Source: Paraburkholderia caledonica NBRC 102488
GTDB lineage: Bacteria; Pseudomonadota; Gammaproteobacteria; Burkholderiales; Burkholderiaceae
DNA: 64,000 bases
Reading direction: 5' to 3'
NCBI RefSeq assembly: GCF_000685095.1
Contig: NZ_BAYE01000003.1
Span: 372,001-436,000 of the forward strand
Part shown: positions 9,419-19,409 of the stretch, piece by piece
Layout: the number at the start of each line of letters is the position of its first letter
Position numbering within the stretch: the stretch's first letter is position 1
Notes under the pieces: generated by a model
What the model was told of the DNA's origin: nothing
Seen by the model: the letters and a program-made list of their open reading frames with translations, nothing else
Database searches by the model: none
Translations under genes and position numbers: made by a program

Positions 9419-9964
9419 TCAATGCCCGAGCAGACGCTGCAACAGTTCGGTAGCGTTACCCGTATCGTATTTGCGCATCAAGCGGGCGCGATAAACGTCG
9501 ACGGTGCGTGGGCTGATTTCCAACGCCCGTCCAATCTGTTTGCTGGTTTTGCCCGTCACCAGTTGGGCGGCGATTTCCCGCTCGCGAGGCGTCAATTCGA
9601 CCGCCACGCGTCGCGTCGCGCTCAGATCCTCGAAAGTCCAGACGCCCGCCGCGTGCGGGTCGGTGCGCCGCTGCGCGCGGCCCGTCACATGACACCAGAA
9701 CAGCTCGCCGTTGGCGCGCTTCATGATGCGGTCGTCGGCATAGCTGCCTTGAGCGGTCATGATGGGTGGAATCCGTGCGCCGATCCGCTCGAATTCGTCC
9801 GCCGACGGATACAGAATCTGGAACGACTGCCCAAGTAGCGCCTCGCGCGGACAGCCGAAGATGGACGCCAGTTCGTCATTGCAGTCTTCGATAATGCGCT
9901 CACGCGACAGCACGAGCCCGATCGGCGCGAGATGAAAAGCGGTTTGGTAATCCAGTGCGGGCAT
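9419..9964 (-). CDS. PAS-domain LuxR-type transcriptional regulator
   Basis: A 181-residue regulator. Residues about 5-110 form a PAS sensor domain (IIEDCNDELASIFGCPREAL). The C-terminus is a LuxR/FixJ helix-turn-helix with LTPREREIAAQLVTGKTSKQ followed by ISPRTVDVYRARLMRKY. There is no receiver domain, so it probably senses a ligand or redox state directly. The start MPALDYQT is chosen because the 60 residues upstream read like non-coding sequence. It is divergent from the CoA-transferase genes, making it a candidate regulator of that operon; this rests on position only. Confidence 0.82.
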   Translation of the reverse strand: MPALDYQTAFHLAPIGLVLSRERIIEDCNDELASIFGCPREALLGQSFQILYPSADEFERIGARIPPIMTAQGSYADDRIMKRANGELFWCHVTGRAQRRTDPHAAGVWTFEDLSATRRVAVELTPREREIAAQLVTGKTSKQIGRALEISPRTVDVYRARLMRKYDTGNATELLQRLLGH

Positions 9965-10204
9965 GGGCTGGCGGCAAGTACTTATGTATTTTTGCGTATT
10001 GTGCCGTATGGCGCACGCAGCGTACTCTTTCGGGCACATGAGAACGCGGTGAGGCGTCCGTGGCGGCGTTTGCGCGAAGCGTGAAACAGGCTTCGCGCAC
10101 GGCACCCGCCGGATGACTAGAATGACGTGTCGGGCCGCGCCTGAGCGCGTCACACGAGCCGCAAGAAAACGGTTTCAGGTTTCCATAAAGGAAGGGACAT
10201 ACTG

Positions 10205-10909
10205 ATGAACAAAGTCTATCCAGGCGCCGCCGAGGCGCTGAAAGACATCGTCAAGGACGGTCAGACGTTCGCCGTCGGCGGCTTCGGGTTGTGCGGCATT
10301 CCTGAAGCGCTGATCGCTGCGCTGCGCGACACCAAGGTGCAAAACATTACCTGCATCAGCAACAACGCGGGTGTGGACGGGTTCGGCCTCGGTCTGCTGC
10401 TCGAAACGCGCCAGATCAAGAAGATGATCTCGTCGTATGTCGGGGAAAACAAGGAGTTCGAGCGCCAGTATCTGGCCGGCGAACTCGAACTCGAATTCAC
10501 GCCGCAGGGCACGCTTGCCGAGAAACTGCGCGCAGGCGGCTCGGGCATCCCCGCGTTCTTCACGAATACCGGCTACGGCACGCTGATCGCCGAAGGCAAG
10601 GAAACCCGCCAGTTCGGCGAAAACCACTACGTGCTCGAACATTCGCTGACCGCGGACGTCGCGCTCGTGAAGGCATGGAAGGCCGACAAGTCGGGCAACC
10701 TGATCTATCGCCGCACGGCCCGCAACTTCAATCCGATGTGCGCGATGGCCGGCAAGATCACTGTCGCGGAAGTCGAGGAAATCGTCGAGGTAGGCGAACT
10801 CGATCCGGACGCGATTCATACGCCTGGCATCTTCGTTCAGCGCATCGTGCTCAATGCGCATCCGGAAAAACGCATCGAACAACGCGTCGTCCGCGCGAAA
10901 GGAGACTGA
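10205..10909 (+). CDS. scoA: 3-oxoacid CoA-transferase, subunit A
   Basis: A 234-residue alpha subunit of a class I CoA transferase (succinyl-CoA:3-ketoacid or acetoacetate type), used to activate acetoacetate. It starts [19 protein letters not shown] and contains the glycine-rich [16 protein letters not shown], the CoA-transferase signature 1 region. [19 protein letters not shown] is also typical. A strong GGAAGG precedes the start. The stop lies two bases before the ATG of subunit B, so the two subunits are translationally coupled. Confidence 0.92.
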   Translation: MNKVYPGAAEALKDIVKDGQTFAVGGFGLCGIPEALIAALRDTKVQNITCISNNAGVDGFGLGLLLETRQIKKMISSYVGENKEFERQYLAGELELEFTPQGTLAEKLRAGGSGIPAFFTNTGYGTLIAEGKETRQFGENHYVLEHSLTADVALVKAWKADKSGNLIYRRTARNFNPMCAMAGKITVAEVEEIVEVGELDPDAIHTPGIFVQRIVLNAHPEKRIEQRVVRAKGD

Positions 10910-10911
10910 TC

Positions 10912-11553
10912 ATGGCATGGACTCGTGACGAAATGGCCGCGCGCGCGGCGAAGGAATTGCAGGACGGTTTTTATGTGAACCTCGGCATCGGCTTGCCGAC
11001 GCTGGTGGCGAACCACGTGCCGCCGGGTGTCGAAGTGTGGCTGCAGTCGGAAAACGGCCTGCTCGGCATTGGCCCGTCGCCGACCGAAGACGAAGTGGAC
11101 GCCGACCTCATCAACGCGGGCAAGCAAACCGTGACCACGCTGCCGGGCTCGTCGATTTTTTCGTCGGCGGATTCGTTCGCGATGATTCGCGGCGGCCACA
11201 TCAACCTGGCCATTCTGGGCGCCATGCAGATCAGCAAGAAGGGCGACCTCGCGAACTGGATGATCCCCGGCAAGATGATTAAGGGCATGGGCGGCGCAAT
11301 GGATCTGGTGGCCGGCGTCAAGCGCGTGGTCGTGCTGATGGAGCACGTCGCGAAGGGCGATCAGCACAAGATCCTCGAAGAATGCACGCTGCCGTTGACG
11401 GGCGTGGGCGTGGTCGATCAGATCATCACCGACCTCGGCGTGATCGAAGTCACCGACGACGGCCTGAAGGTGACTGAACTGGCGCCTGGCGTGAGCGTCG
11501 ACGAGATCAAGGCGAAGACGGGCGCACCGCTCGATGTGAGCGCGGTGAGCTAA
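10912..11553 (+). CDS. scoB: 3-oxoacid CoA-transferase, subunit B
   Basis: A 213-residue beta subunit of the same enzyme. The catalytic glutamate lies in [10 protein letters not shown], the signature-2 motif of class I CoA transferases. Other hallmarks are [20 protein letters not shown] at the start and [19 protein letters not shown] later. GGAGA precedes the ATG and overlaps the end of subunit A. A strong terminator follows at 11615-11650, closing a two-gene operon. Confidence 0.93.
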   Translation: MAWTRDEMAARAAKELQDGFYVNLGIGLPTLVANHVPPGVEVWLQSENGLLGIGPSPTEDEVDADLINAGKQTVTTLPGSSIFSSADSFAMIRGGHINLAILGAMQISKKGDLANWMIPGKMIKGMGGAMDLVAGVKRVVVLMEHVAKGDQHKILEECTLPLTGVGVVDQIITDLGVIEVTDDGLKVTELAPGVSVDEIKAKTGAPLDVSAVS

Positions 11554-11614
11554 TCACGATTGTCGGGTCTGCTGCCGGGCTGACGCATGTGCGTCGGCCA
11601 GGGCGGCGGGAAAT

Positions 11615-11650
11615 GCGGGCGAGGCGGGAGTCTCGTCCGCTTTTCTTTTT
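11615..11650 (+). terminator. Rho-independent terminator of the CoA-transferase operon
   Basis: A 9-bp stem (GCGGGCGAG/CTCGTCCGC, one G-U pair) with an 8-nt loop is followed by TTTTCTTTTT. Confidence 0.85.
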
Positions 11651-11818
11651 GCGGCTCGCAGTTTGCGGCGTTCGTCCTATGCCTTCTGGCCGATCCTTGT
11701 CACGCGGCAAAGCGGTTTACAATCGTTCGAAGCAATCACTTGAAGATTCGTCGCCTGTTATTGCGCCGCGTTACGGTGCACGCGGGCCACATTCGCAGCG
11801 CTTTTGCAAGGACCACAG

Positions 11819-12730
11819 ATGACCGTAACGACAGCTTTCGCCGGCGAGCGGCCCGCGCCGCGCCAACGTTATGTGCAGTGCGCGAGCGCCGCGGGCCTGC
11901 ATCGCATTGCCTACACTGAGTGGGGCCATCCGGACAATCCGCGGGTGCTGTTGTGCGTGCATGGCTTGACGCGCTCGGGGCGTGACTTCGACCGGTTAGC
12001 GGCGCAGTTCGCCGGTACCTACCGTGTGGTCTGTCCTGATGTGGTGGGCCGGGGCTTGTCTTCGTGGCTCGGCAACCCAAACTTGTACAGCGTGCCGCAA
12101 TATGTTGCCGACATGGTGACGCTCATTGCGCGGCTGAATGTGGAAACGGTCGACTGGTTCGGCACGTCAATGGGCGGGCTGATCGGGCTCGGCCTCGCGG
12201 GTCTCGCGGACACGCCTATCCGCAAGCTGTTGCTGAACGACGTCGGTCCGCATCTGGAGCCGGAGGCCGTCAAGCGTATCGGCGATTATCTCGGCAAGCC
12301 GGTGCGCTTCGACTCGCTGCGACAAGGTATCGATCACGCGGCGTTCCTCGCGCGCAGCTTCGGTCCGCTCACGGCGGAAGAATGGCGTGAGATCAATACG
12401 CCGCTGATTCGCGAAGAGAATGGCACATGGCTGTTCCGCTACGATCCGCGCATTGCGCAGCCCTTTGCCGCGACCACGGAAGAAACCGCGAAGCTGGGCG
12501 AGGCCGCGCTATGGCATTCGCTTACGTCGTTCCACGGGCCAGTGCTGGTGGTGAGAGGCGAGCTTTCCGATCTGCTGTCGCGTGAAACAGTCGCCAGGAT
12601 GGTCGAGACGGGGCGTGCGGTGTCGAGCGTCGAGATCAGCGGTGTGGGGCACGCGCCGGCGTTTCTTTCGGCGGATCAGATCGACATTGCGAAGCGGTTC
12701 TTTATCGGCAATGGCGGCGACGCGTCATAA
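11819..12730 (+). CDS. Alpha/beta-fold hydrolase
   Basis: A 303-residue hydrolase. The oxyanion-side motif CVHGLTRSGRDFDRL, the nucleophile elbow GTSMGGLIG, an acidic residue in VVRGELSDLL and a final GVGHAPAF histidine make up a complete catalytic triad order. The start at 11819 follows AAGGA with good spacing; an ATG five codons earlier lies inside that ribosome site. The substrate cannot be read from the sequence. A RidA-family gene and relA follow on the same strand. Confidence 0.85.
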   Translation: MTVTTAFAGERPAPRQRYVQCASAAGLHRIAYTEWGHPDNPRVLLCVHGLTRSGRDFDRLAAQFAGTYRVVCPDVVGRGLSSWLGNPNLYSVPQYVADMVTLIARLNVETVDWFGTSMGGLIGLGLAGLADTPIRKLLLNDVGPHLEPEAVKRIGDYLGKPVRFDSLRQGIDHAAFLARSFGPLTAEEWREINTPLIREENGTWLFRYDPRIAQPFAATTEETAKLGEAALWHSLTSFHGPVLVVRGELSDLLSRETVARMVETGRAVSSVEISGVGHAPAFLSADQIDIAKRFFIGNGGDAS

Positions 12731-12811
12731 TATGCAGTTGCGCGTGGCGCTCTAACGCGTCATGCATGGCGCATCCCAATCAATCTTCTTCTACCTACTT
12801 CAGGATTCTTC

Positions 12812-13165
12812 ATGGCAGTCATTCGTCACCATGTCGGCAAGCGTCTTTCCGAAATTGCCGTGCACAACGGCACGGTTTACCTTGCTGGCCAGATCGCCGA
12901 AGACGCGGACCAGGACATCACGGGGCAAACACGCGAAGTGCTCGGCCATATCGACCGCCTGCTAGCCGAGGCAAACAGCGATAAATCGCATTTGTTGTCC
13001 GTGCAGATCTACATTTCGGACATGGAGCATTTCGCCGGCATGAACGCGGTGTGGGACGAGTGGGTAGCGCAAGGCGCGACGCCGCCGCGCGCGACCGTCG
13101 AGGCGAAGCTCGCCAACCCGAAGTGCCTCGTTGAAATCGTCGTGGTCGCGGCGCAGCGGAGCTGA
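12812..13165 (+). CDS. RidA/YjgF-family protein
   Basis: A 117-residue protein of the Rid family, small trimeric enzymes that hydrolyse reactive enamine/imine intermediates from PLP enzymes. The conserved arginine that binds the carboxylate is R93 in ATPPRATVEAKLA, and NGTVYLAGQIAE near the N-terminus is typical. Length is slightly below that of RidA itself, as in other Rid subgroups. It sits 70 bp before relA. Confidence 0.88.
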   Translation: MAVIRHHVGKRLSEIAVHNGTVYLAGQIAEDADQDITGQTREVLGHIDRLLAEANSDKSHLLSVQIYISDMEHFAGMNAVWDEWVAQGATPPRATVEAKLANPKCLVEIVVVAAQRS

Positions 13166-13234
13166 GCGAAGCAAAACCAGGCAGTTGCTGTTGAAATTCC
13201 GTTGATTTGCCAGGGCCCGGTGGGCCGCCGCACC

Positions 13235-15478
13235 ATGAATACCGACACCGCTACGAGCACGCCGAATCCTCTTCCGTCTTTCGACGAAGCTATGGCATTC
13301 GTGCGTCAGCATGCCGGCGAGGTGCGGCTGTCGTCGGGCGAGTCTCTCGCGGATCATGCAGCGGGCACCGCGTCGATCATGCGTACGCTCAATGTCGATC
13401 CGCCGGCCGTGCTGGCGGCGGCGTTGTTTGCATTGACGCCGCATTTGCAAGATCCCGAGCGCGTGATCGCCGACAACTTCGGCGAGGAAGTCGCGCAACT
13501 CGTCGGCGACGTGCGCAAGTTGCTGCGCCTCGGCACCGTGAGCTTGCGCGCTGCACAGAACGCCATGCCCGAAGCGGGGCGTGATGCGCAGGCCGCGCGG
13601 CGCGCGCAGGTCGAGGCGCTGCGCAAGATGCTGCTCGCGTTCGCACAGGATATTCGCGTAGTGCTGATACGGCTCGCGTCGCGCCTGCAGTCGCTGCGTT
13701 ATTACGCGGCGGCGAAGCTCACGCCGTCGCCGGATGTGGCGCGCGAAACGCTCGATATCTATGCGCCGCTCGCGAACCGCCTCGGCATCTGGCAACTGAA
13801 GTGGGAACTCGAAGACCTTGCGTTCCGCTTCGAAGAGCCGGTGACTTATAAGCGCATCGCGAAGTTGCTGGATGAAAAGCGCGTTGAACGCGAAAGTTAT
13901 GTTGCGCAGGCCATTGAACGCCTGCAGCAGGAACTTGCCGCCGCGAACATTCGCGCAGAAGTAAGCGGCAGGCCAAAGCATATCTATAGCATCTGGCGCA
14001 AGATGCGCGGCAAGGAACTCGACTTCGCCGAACTGTACGACGTGCGCGCGTTTCGCGTAATCGTGCCGGACATCAAGGATTGCTACACGGTGCTCGGCAT
14101 TGTGCACAACCTGTGGCAGCCGGTGCCGAGAGAGTTCGACGATTACATCTCGCGGCCAAAGCCGAATGGCTATAAGTCGCTGCATACGGTCGTGATCGGC
14201 GACGACGGCCGTGCGTTCGAAGTGCAGATCCGCACGCACGACATGCATCAGTTCGCCGAGTACGGCGTGGCCGCGCATTGGCGCTACAAGGAAGCCGGCA
14301 CGCGTGGGTACGGCGGCCAGTTCGCCGCCAATGAGAAGTACGACGAGAAGATCGCGTGGTTGCGTCAATTGCTCGCCTGGAAAGACGACGTGTCCGAAGG
14401 CGAGCACGGCGAGAAGCGCGCGGCGCAGCCGTGGGAGCAATTACGCCAGGCCACGCTCGACGACGACCACATCTACGTGCTCACGCCGCAGGCGCGCGTG
14501 ATCGCGTTGCCGCACGGTGCGACGCCGGTGGATTTCGCGTATCACCTGCATAGCGAGTTGGGGCATCGGTGTCGCGGAGCGCGCGTCGACGGGGCGATGG
14601 TGCCGCTGAACACCCAGTTGCAGAACGGCCAGACCGTGGAAATCGTCGCGGTGAAAGAAGGTGGGCCGTCGCGTGACTGGCTCAATCCACAACTCGGTTA
14701 TCTGCATAGTCCGCGTGCGCGCCAGAAAGTGCGCGCCTGGTTTAATGCCGTCGAGTTGCAGGAGCACATTGCGAGCGGCCGCGCAATGGTCGAAAAGACC
14801 TTGCAGCGCGAGGGCAAGACCTCGGTGAATCTGGATCAACTCGCGGCCAAACTCGGCTTCAAGACTACCGACGACTTGTTCTCGGTCGTCGGCAAGGAAG
14901 AGTTCAGTCTGCGACTCGTCGAGCAGGCGCTGCACGATGCGCCGCCGCCGGAACCAGTGGTCGAAGTACCCGAGCAATTCGAGAAGCGCAGTAGTGGCGC
15001 GAGCGTGGCGCGCGGTGCGTCGACGGGCGTGCTGGTGGTCGGTGTCGACGCATTGCTCACGCAGCTCGCTCGGTGCTGCCGTCCGGCGCCGCCTGACGAC
15101 ATCTCCGGGTTCGTGACGCGCGGCAAGGGCATGTCGATTCACCGCAGCGACTGCCCGACGTTTTTGCGCATGGCCGAACGCGCGCCGGAGCGTGTGTTGC
15201 AAACGGCGTGGTCAGCCGACGTAATGAGCGGTCGCGGTCAATCGGTGTATCCGGTCGATCTCTCGATCGACGCTACGGACCGCCAGGGTTTGCTGCGCGA
15301 TATCTCCGAAGTGTTCGCGCGAGAAAAAATGAATGTGATCGGTGTGAAGACACAAACCCGCCGCAATGCCGCGTTCATGCAGTTCACCGTCGAGGTGTCG
15401 AGTGCTGCGCAAATTCAGCGCGCCTGCACGCTGCTCGGCGAAGTGACGGGTGTCGTGCGGGCGTCGCGCAAAGGCTGA
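13235..15478 (+). CDS. relA: GTP pyrophosphokinase RelA
   Basis: A 747-residue long RSH enzyme that makes (p)ppGpp on amino-acid-starved ribosomes. The N-terminal HD region is degenerate: where SpoT has the HD-x3-ED motif, this protein reads LFALTPHLQDPE, so hydrolase activity is unlikely. The synthetase block has RPKHIYSIWRKM, YDVRAFRVIVPD, RPKPNGYKSLHT and EVQIRTHDMHQFAEYGVAAHW. A TGS domain follows near residue 430, and an ACT domain closes the protein (DRQGLLRDISEVFAREKMNV). The ATG at 13235 gives a Burkholderia-like MNTDTATSTPN start; one 11 codons upstream is possible. Confidence 0.95.
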   Translation: MNTDTATSTPNPLPSFDEAMAFVRQHAGEVRLSSGESLADHAAGTASIMRTLNVDPPAVLAAALFALTPHLQDPERVIADNFGEEVAQLVGDVRKLLRLGTVSLRAAQNAMPEAGRDAQAARRAQVEALRKMLLAFAQDIRVVLIRLASRLQSLRYYAAAKLTPSPDVARETLDIYAPLANRLGIWQLKWELEDLAFRFEEPVTYKRIAKLLDEKRVERESYVAQAIERLQQELAAANIRAEVSGRPKHIYSIWRKMRGKELDFAELYDVRAFRVIVPDIKDCYTVLGIVHNLWQPVPREFDDYISRPKPNGYKSLHTVVIGDDGRAFEVQIRTHDMHQFAEYGVAAHWRYKEAGTRGYGGQFAANEKYDEKIAWLRQLLAWKDDVSEGEHGEKRAAQPWEQLRQATLDDDHIYVLTPQARVIALPHGATPVDFAYHLHSELGHRCRGARVDGAMVPLNTQLQNGQTVEIVAVKEGGPSRDWLNPQLGYLHSPRARQKVRAWFNAVELQEHIASGRAMVEKTLQREGKTSVNLDQLAAKLGFKTTDDLFSVVGKEEFSLRLVEQALHDAPPPEPVVEVPEQFEKRSSGASVARGASTGVLVVGVDALLTQLARCCRPAPPDDISGFVTRGKGMSIHRSDCPTFLRMAERAPERVLQTAWSADVMSGRGQSVYPVDLSIDATDRQGLLRDISEVFAREKMNVIGVKTQTRRNAAFMQFTVEVSSAAQIQRACTLLGEVTGVVRASRKG

Positions 15479-15568
15479 CGCACTGATGAGTTAATGCGCG
15501 CACTTGCTCATGCGCAAGCGAGTGAGTGATGTGGGTAAGAGCAATTTAAAGTCGGTGCATAAAAGTAC

Positions 15569-15597
15569 TTGCCAAGCCGTGGGGGGCTCCATATAAT
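15569..15597 (+). promoter_or_regulatory. Sigma-70 promoter of tRNA-Val
   Basis: TTGCCA (15569-15574) and a perfect TATAAT (15592-15597) are separated by exactly 17 bp. The -10 box lies 11 bp before the tRNA. Confidence 0.82.
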
Positions 15598-15608
15598 CTC
15601 GTTTCTTC

Positions 15609-15685
15609 AGGCTCGTAGCTCAGCTGGTTAGAGCACCACCTTGACATGGTGGGGGTCGTTGGTTCGAGTCCAATCGAGCCTACCA
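15609..15685 (+). tRNA. tRNA-Val (GAC)
   Basis: A 77-nt cloverleaf with acceptor stem AGGCTCG/CGAGCCT, anticodon stem CCACC/GGTGG around TTGACAT (anticodon GAC), T-loop GGTTCGAGTCC and an encoded CCA end. Confidence 0.97.
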
Positions 15686-15848
15686 ACGAAAGAGAAATTC
15701 CGGTGCTGCCGGGGTTTCGCAAACTGCAGTAAGCGCCTGTGGCGCAAAAGGCGAATACGGTTATGACACCGCGAACGTTGACCGAAACCACTTCGGAGCG
15801 ACGCTAGTCGAGGACCACTTTCGCCAGTGTAGTTTGCAGGAAATGTGA

Positions 15849-15883
15849 ATGCGGCCCCTCGAAAGCGGGGCCGCATTTTTTTT
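15849..15883 (+). terminator. Rho-independent terminator between tRNA-Val and thrS
   Basis: A perfect 10-bp stem (ATGCGGCCCC/GGGGCCGCAT) with an 8-nt loop is followed by eight T. It ends 53 bp before the thrS start, so it may either end the tRNA-Val transcript or act as a leader terminator for thrS. Confidence 0.88.
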
Positions 15884-15936
15884 GGCTTGTTTGATTGATG
15901 TATATGCCGCCGCCGGTCGGCACCACGGAGAACGCA

Positions 15937-17844
15937 ATGGTTTCGATACGTCTGCCTGACGGTTCTGTTCGACAGTACGAGCATCCGGTGACCGTCGCCG
16001 AAGTGGCCGCGTCGATCGGCCCCGGCCTCGCCAAGGCCGCGCTCGGCGGCAAGATCGACGGTGAACTGGTCGATACGTCCGCGCTGATCGACCACGACGC
16101 GGCGCTTGCCATCGTCACCGAAAAAGACGCAGACGGTCTGGACATCATTCGTCACTCTGCGGCGCACCTGCTTGCGTACGCAGTGAAGGATCTCTATCCG
16201 GACGCGCAAGTCACGATCGGTCCGGTCATCGACAACGGCTTCTATTACGACTTTGCGTACAGCCGTCCCTTCACGCCGGAGGATCTGGAGAAGATCGAAA
16301 AGCGCATGCAGGAACTCGCGAAGAAAGACGAGCCCGTTTCGCGCCGCGTCGTGTCGCGCGACGAAGCGGTGGACTACTTCAAGAGCATCGGCGAAAAGTA
16401 CAAGGCTGAGATCATCGAATCGATTCCGGCTACGGACGAAATCAAGCTGTACTCGCACGGCGGCTTCACCGACCTGTGCCGCGGTCCGCACGTGCCGTCC
16501 ACCGGCAAGCTGAAGGTCTTCAAGCTGATGAAGGTGGCCGGCGCCTACTGGCGCGGGGATTCGAAGAACGAGCAATTGCAGCGTATCTACGGCACGGCGT
16601 GGACGAAGAAGGAAGATCAGGACGCGTATCTGCACATGCTCGAAGAGGCGGAGAAGCGCGATCACCGTAAGCTCGGCAAGCAACTCGACCTGTTTCACAT
16701 GCAGGACGAGTCGCCGGGCATGGTGTTCTGGCATCCGCGCGGCTGGACGCTGTGGCAGCAGGTCGAGCAGTACATGCGCCGCCGTGTGAACGACGCGGGC
16801 TACCTCGAGATCAAGACGCCGATGATCATGGACCGGTCGTTGTGGGAAGCGTCGGGTCACTGGCAGAACTATCGTGAAAACATGTTCACGACGGAATCGG
16901 AAAAGCGCGATTACGCGATCAAGCCGATGAACTGCCCCGGCCACGTTCAGGTGTTCAACCACGGTTTGCGCTCGTATCGCGATCTGCCGCTGCGTTACGC
17001 CGAATTCGGCTCGTGCCACCGCAATGAATCGTCGGGCGCGTTGCATGGATTGATGCGCGTGCGTGGTTTTGTGCAGGACGACGCGCATATTTTCTGTACT
17101 GAAGACCAGTTCATCAGCGAGTCGATCGCCTTCAACACGCTGGCCATGAGCGTGTACAAAGACTTCGGCTTTGATAACGTCGAGATCAAGCTTTCATTGC
17201 GGCCCGACGCACGTGCCGGCACCGACGAGACTTGGGACCGCGCGGAGCAGGGCTTGCGCGAAGCGTTGACGGCTTGCGGCGTGACGTGGGAGGAACTGCC
17301 GGGCGAAGGGGCGTTCTACGGTCCCAAAGTGGAATATCACATCAAGGACGCTCTCGGCCGCTCGTGGCAGTGCGGCACGTTGCAGCTCGACATGGTGTTG
17401 CCGGAGCGACTGGGCGCGGAGTACGTCGCGGAAGACAACAGCCGTCGCCGTCCTATCATGCTGCACCGGGCAATCGTCGGATCAATGGAGCGTTTTCTCG
17501 GCATTCTGATCGAGCACCATGCTGGTGCAATGCCTGCGTGGCTCGCCCCAATGCAGGTAGTGGTGATGAATATCGCCGAAAGTCAGGCCGAATACGCCCA
17601 GTCTCTGGCCCAATCGTTGCAAAAACAAGGGGTTAGAGTAGAGGCCGATTTGCGCAACGAGAAGATTAGCTATAAAATACGTGAGCACACGCTCGAGAAG
17701 GTGCCGTACCTGCTTGTGGTCGGCGACAAGGAGCGTGAAGCCCAAACGGTAGCCGTGCGTGCCCGTGGTGGTGTCGACCTTGGCGTGATGCCTGTCGATT
17801 CTTTCATTGAGCGTCTGCGCCAGAACGTGCAGTCGTTCAACTGA
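15937..17844 (+). CDS. thrS: Threonyl-tRNA synthetase
   Basis: A 635-residue class II synthetase. The N-terminal TGS domain ([20 protein letters not shown]) is followed by the editing domain with [20 protein letters not shown]. The catalytic domain has [22 protein letters not shown] and the motif-3 arginine in [13 protein letters not shown]. The C-terminus is the anticodon-binding fold. The ATG at 15937 gives the conserved MVSIRLPDG start; an in-frame ATG 14 codons earlier is less likely. It heads the thrS-infC-rpmI-rplT-pheST-ihfA cluster found in many proteobacteria. Confidence 0.97.
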   Translation: MVSIRLPDGSVRQYEHPVTVAEVAASIGPGLAKAALGGKIDGELVDTSALIDHDAALAIVTEKDADGLDIIRHSAAHLLAYAVKDLYPDAQVTIGPVIDNGFYYDFAYSRPFTPEDLEKIEKRMQELAKKDEPVSRRVVSRDEAVDYFKSIGEKYKAEIIESIPATDEIKLYSHGGFTDLCRGPHVPSTGKLKVFKLMKVAGAYWRGDSKNEQLQRIYGTAWTKKEDQDAYLHMLEEAEKRDHRKLGKQLDLFHMQDESPGMVFWHPRGWTLWQQVEQYMRRRVNDAGYLEIKTPMIMDRSLWEASGHWQNYRENMFTTESEKRDYAIKPMNCPGHVQVFNHGLRSYRDLPLRYAEFGSCHRNESSGALHGLMRVRGFVQDDAHIFCTEDQFISESIAFNTLAMSVYKDFGFDNVEIKLSLRPDARAGTDETWDRAEQGLREALTACGVTWEELPGEGAFYGPKVEYHIKDALGRSWQCGTLQLDMVLPERLGAEYVAEDNSRRRPIMLHRAIVGSMERFLGILIEHHAGAMPAWLAPMQVVVMNIAESQAEYAQSLAQSLQKQGVRVEADLRNEKISYKIREHTLEKVPYLLVVGDKEREAQTVAVRARGGVDLGVMPVDSFIERLRQNVQSFN

Positions 17845-17893
17845 GCCACTTGGCAGCGCGGCTCGTTTTTTTAATTTTTAGAGGAAACGTAAC

Positions 17894-18418
17894 ATCGCTA
17901 CTGATAAGTCTGCGCACCGCATCAACGGTGAAATTACGGCACCCGAGGTGCGTCTGGTCGGAGTCGAGAACGAACCGCTCGGCATCGTGAAACTTGCTGA
18001 TGCGTTCCGCATGTCGGAACAGCAAGACGTGGATCTGGTGGAAATCGCGCCGCAAGCGGTTCCGCCGGTCTGCCGTTTGATGGACTACGGCAAGTTCAAG
18101 TACTCGGAAGCGAAGAAGCAGCACGAGGCCAAGCTCAAGCAGAAGATCGTTCAGGTCAAGGAAGTCAAATTCCGTCCGGGCACTGACGACGGTGACTACA
18201 ACGTCAAACTGCGCAACCTCATTCGCTTTCTCGACGACGGCGACAAGACGAAAATCACGTTGCGTTTCCGTGGCCGCGAAATGGCTCACCAGGAAATCGG
18301 TATGCGCATGCTGGAACGCCTGCGCACGGACCTCGACGAAGTCGGTCAGGTCGAGCAAATGCCGAAAATGGAAGGGCGCCAGATGATCATGGTGCTCGCT
18401 CCGAAGAAAAAGAAGTAA
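17894..18418 (+). CDS. infC: Translation initiation factor IF-3 (ATC start)
   Basis: A 174-residue IF-3. The reading begins at an ATC codon (17894-17896) preceded by a strong GAGGAAA six bases upstream, giving [20 protein letters not shown], the expected N-terminus; the first in-frame ATG is far inside the protein. Conserved blocks are [35 protein letters not shown] and the C-terminal [18 protein letters not shown]-3 is known to autoregulate through rare start codons it discriminates against (AUU in E. coli); the ATC here suggests the same control. Confidence 0.95.
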   Translation: MATDKSAHRINGEITAPEVRLVGVENEPLGIVKLADAFRMSEQQDVDLVEIAPQAVPPVCRLMDYGKFKYSEAKKQHEAKLKQKIVQVKEVKFRPGTDDGDYNVKLRNLIRFLDDGDKTKITLRFRGREMAHQEIGMRMLERLRTDLDEVGQVEQMPKMEGRQMIMVLAPKKKK

Positions 18419-18664
18419 GCGGTCAGGGCGGCGACGCGCCATGTGGCGCGTGTTCTGGTTGTGAAAAGTCGAACGATGTCGCGCTGGGTGTCCGGTGCGG
18501 CATCAGCAGGTTTCGAGACGGCGCTTATGCGAATGCGCGCTGTTTCCGAAAAGCGGCTGCCGGCGGTTTCGGCGGTCTGCATACCAAGTGGAATGGGTTT
18601 CGAAGGGCGGGTAATGGCCATCTGGCCGACCGCACACCCATATCCATCTAATAATGGAGTTGTC

Positions 18665-18862
18665 ATGCCGAAGATGAAGACCAAGAAGAGTGCTGCGAAG
18701 CGCTTCGTGGTGCGTCCGGGCGGTACCGTCAAGCGCGGTCAAGCCTTCAAGCGCCACATTCTTACCAAGAAGACCACCAAGAACAAACGCCATCTGCGCG
18801 GTTCGACGGCAGTTCATGATTCCGATCTGAACTCCGTGCGCGCAATGCTGCCGTTCGCTTAA
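18665..18862 (+). CDS. rpmI: 50S ribosomal protein L35
   Basis: A 65-residue basic protein beginning [14 protein letters not shown], the standard L35 signature, and ending [10 protein letters not shown]. It lies 246 bp after infC and 29 bp before rplT. In E. coli this operon is repressed by L20 binding an mRNA site upstream of rpmI; the long infC-rpmI gap here could host a similar site, but none is identified. Confidence 0.97.
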   Translation: MPKMKTKKSAAKRFVVRPGGTVKRGQAFKRHILTKKTTKNKRHLRGSTAVHDSDLNSVRAMLPFA

Positions 18863-18891
18863 CCCTTAACCGAAACTCATAGGAGCGAAAC

Positions 18892-19251
18892 ATGCCTCGA
18901 GTAAAACGTGGGGTTACCGCACGGGCCCGTCACAAGAAGATCATCAAGCTGGCCAAGGGTTACCGCGGCCGTCGCAATAACGTCTATCGCATCGCCAAGC
19001 AGGCGGTCATGCGCGCAGGCCAGTACGCCTATCGCGATCGCCGCAATAAGAAGCGTGTGTTCCGTGCATTGTGGATCACGCGTATCAACGCTGCGGTGCG
19101 TCAGCACGACATGACGTACAGCGTGTTCATCAACGGCCTGAAGAAGGCTTCGATCGAACTGGACCGCAAGGTGCTGGCCGACATGGCTGTGTTCGACAAG
19201 GCTGCTTTTGCTGCGATCGTTCAGCAGGTGAAAGCCGCCGTTGCAGCCTGA
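18892..19251 (+). CDS. rplT: 50S ribosomal protein L20
   Basis: A 119-residue basic protein starting [16 protein letters not shown], followed by [19 protein letters not shown], both hallmarks of L20. TAGGAGCG precedes the ATG. It ends the ribosomal part of the cluster, and a leader with several competing inverted repeats separates it from pheS. Confidence 0.97.
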
Positions 19252-19283
19252 TTGCGCTTCTGGCAATTAACACTGCGTGGTTC

Positions 19284-19358
19284 GTTGCAGCGAACATCCG
19301 GTAGTCTCGGTGACGCTGCAACAAAAACGGGGCTCCTCACCGAGCCCCGTTTTTGTTG
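19284..19358 (+). promoter_or_regulatory. Terminator/attenuator-like leader before pheS
   Basis: A perfect 17-bp stem (19319-19335 with 19342-19358) with a 6-nt loop has the T run in its 3' arm, a strong and potentially two-way terminator. Two further perfect pairings overlap it: GTTGCAGCG (19284-19292) with CGCTGCAAC (19314-19322), and CTCGGTGA (19306-19313) with TCACCGAG (19337-19344). The second pairs with part of the terminator loop and 3' arm. The layout resembles the attenuator before pheST in E. coli, but no phenylalanine-rich leader peptide was found. Confidence 0.6.
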
Positions 19359-19409
19359 GTAGAACCAGTTTTGCATCGATTGAACACTGACGTTGAAATG
19401 ATGGGATCA

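Noticed and set aside
13235..15478. Considered as bifunctional SpoT
   Set aside because: The HD motif needed for hydrolysis is missing, so RelA is the better call.
15546..15791. Reverse readings across tRNA-Val
   Set aside because: Translation of tRNA and promoter sequence, not a gene.
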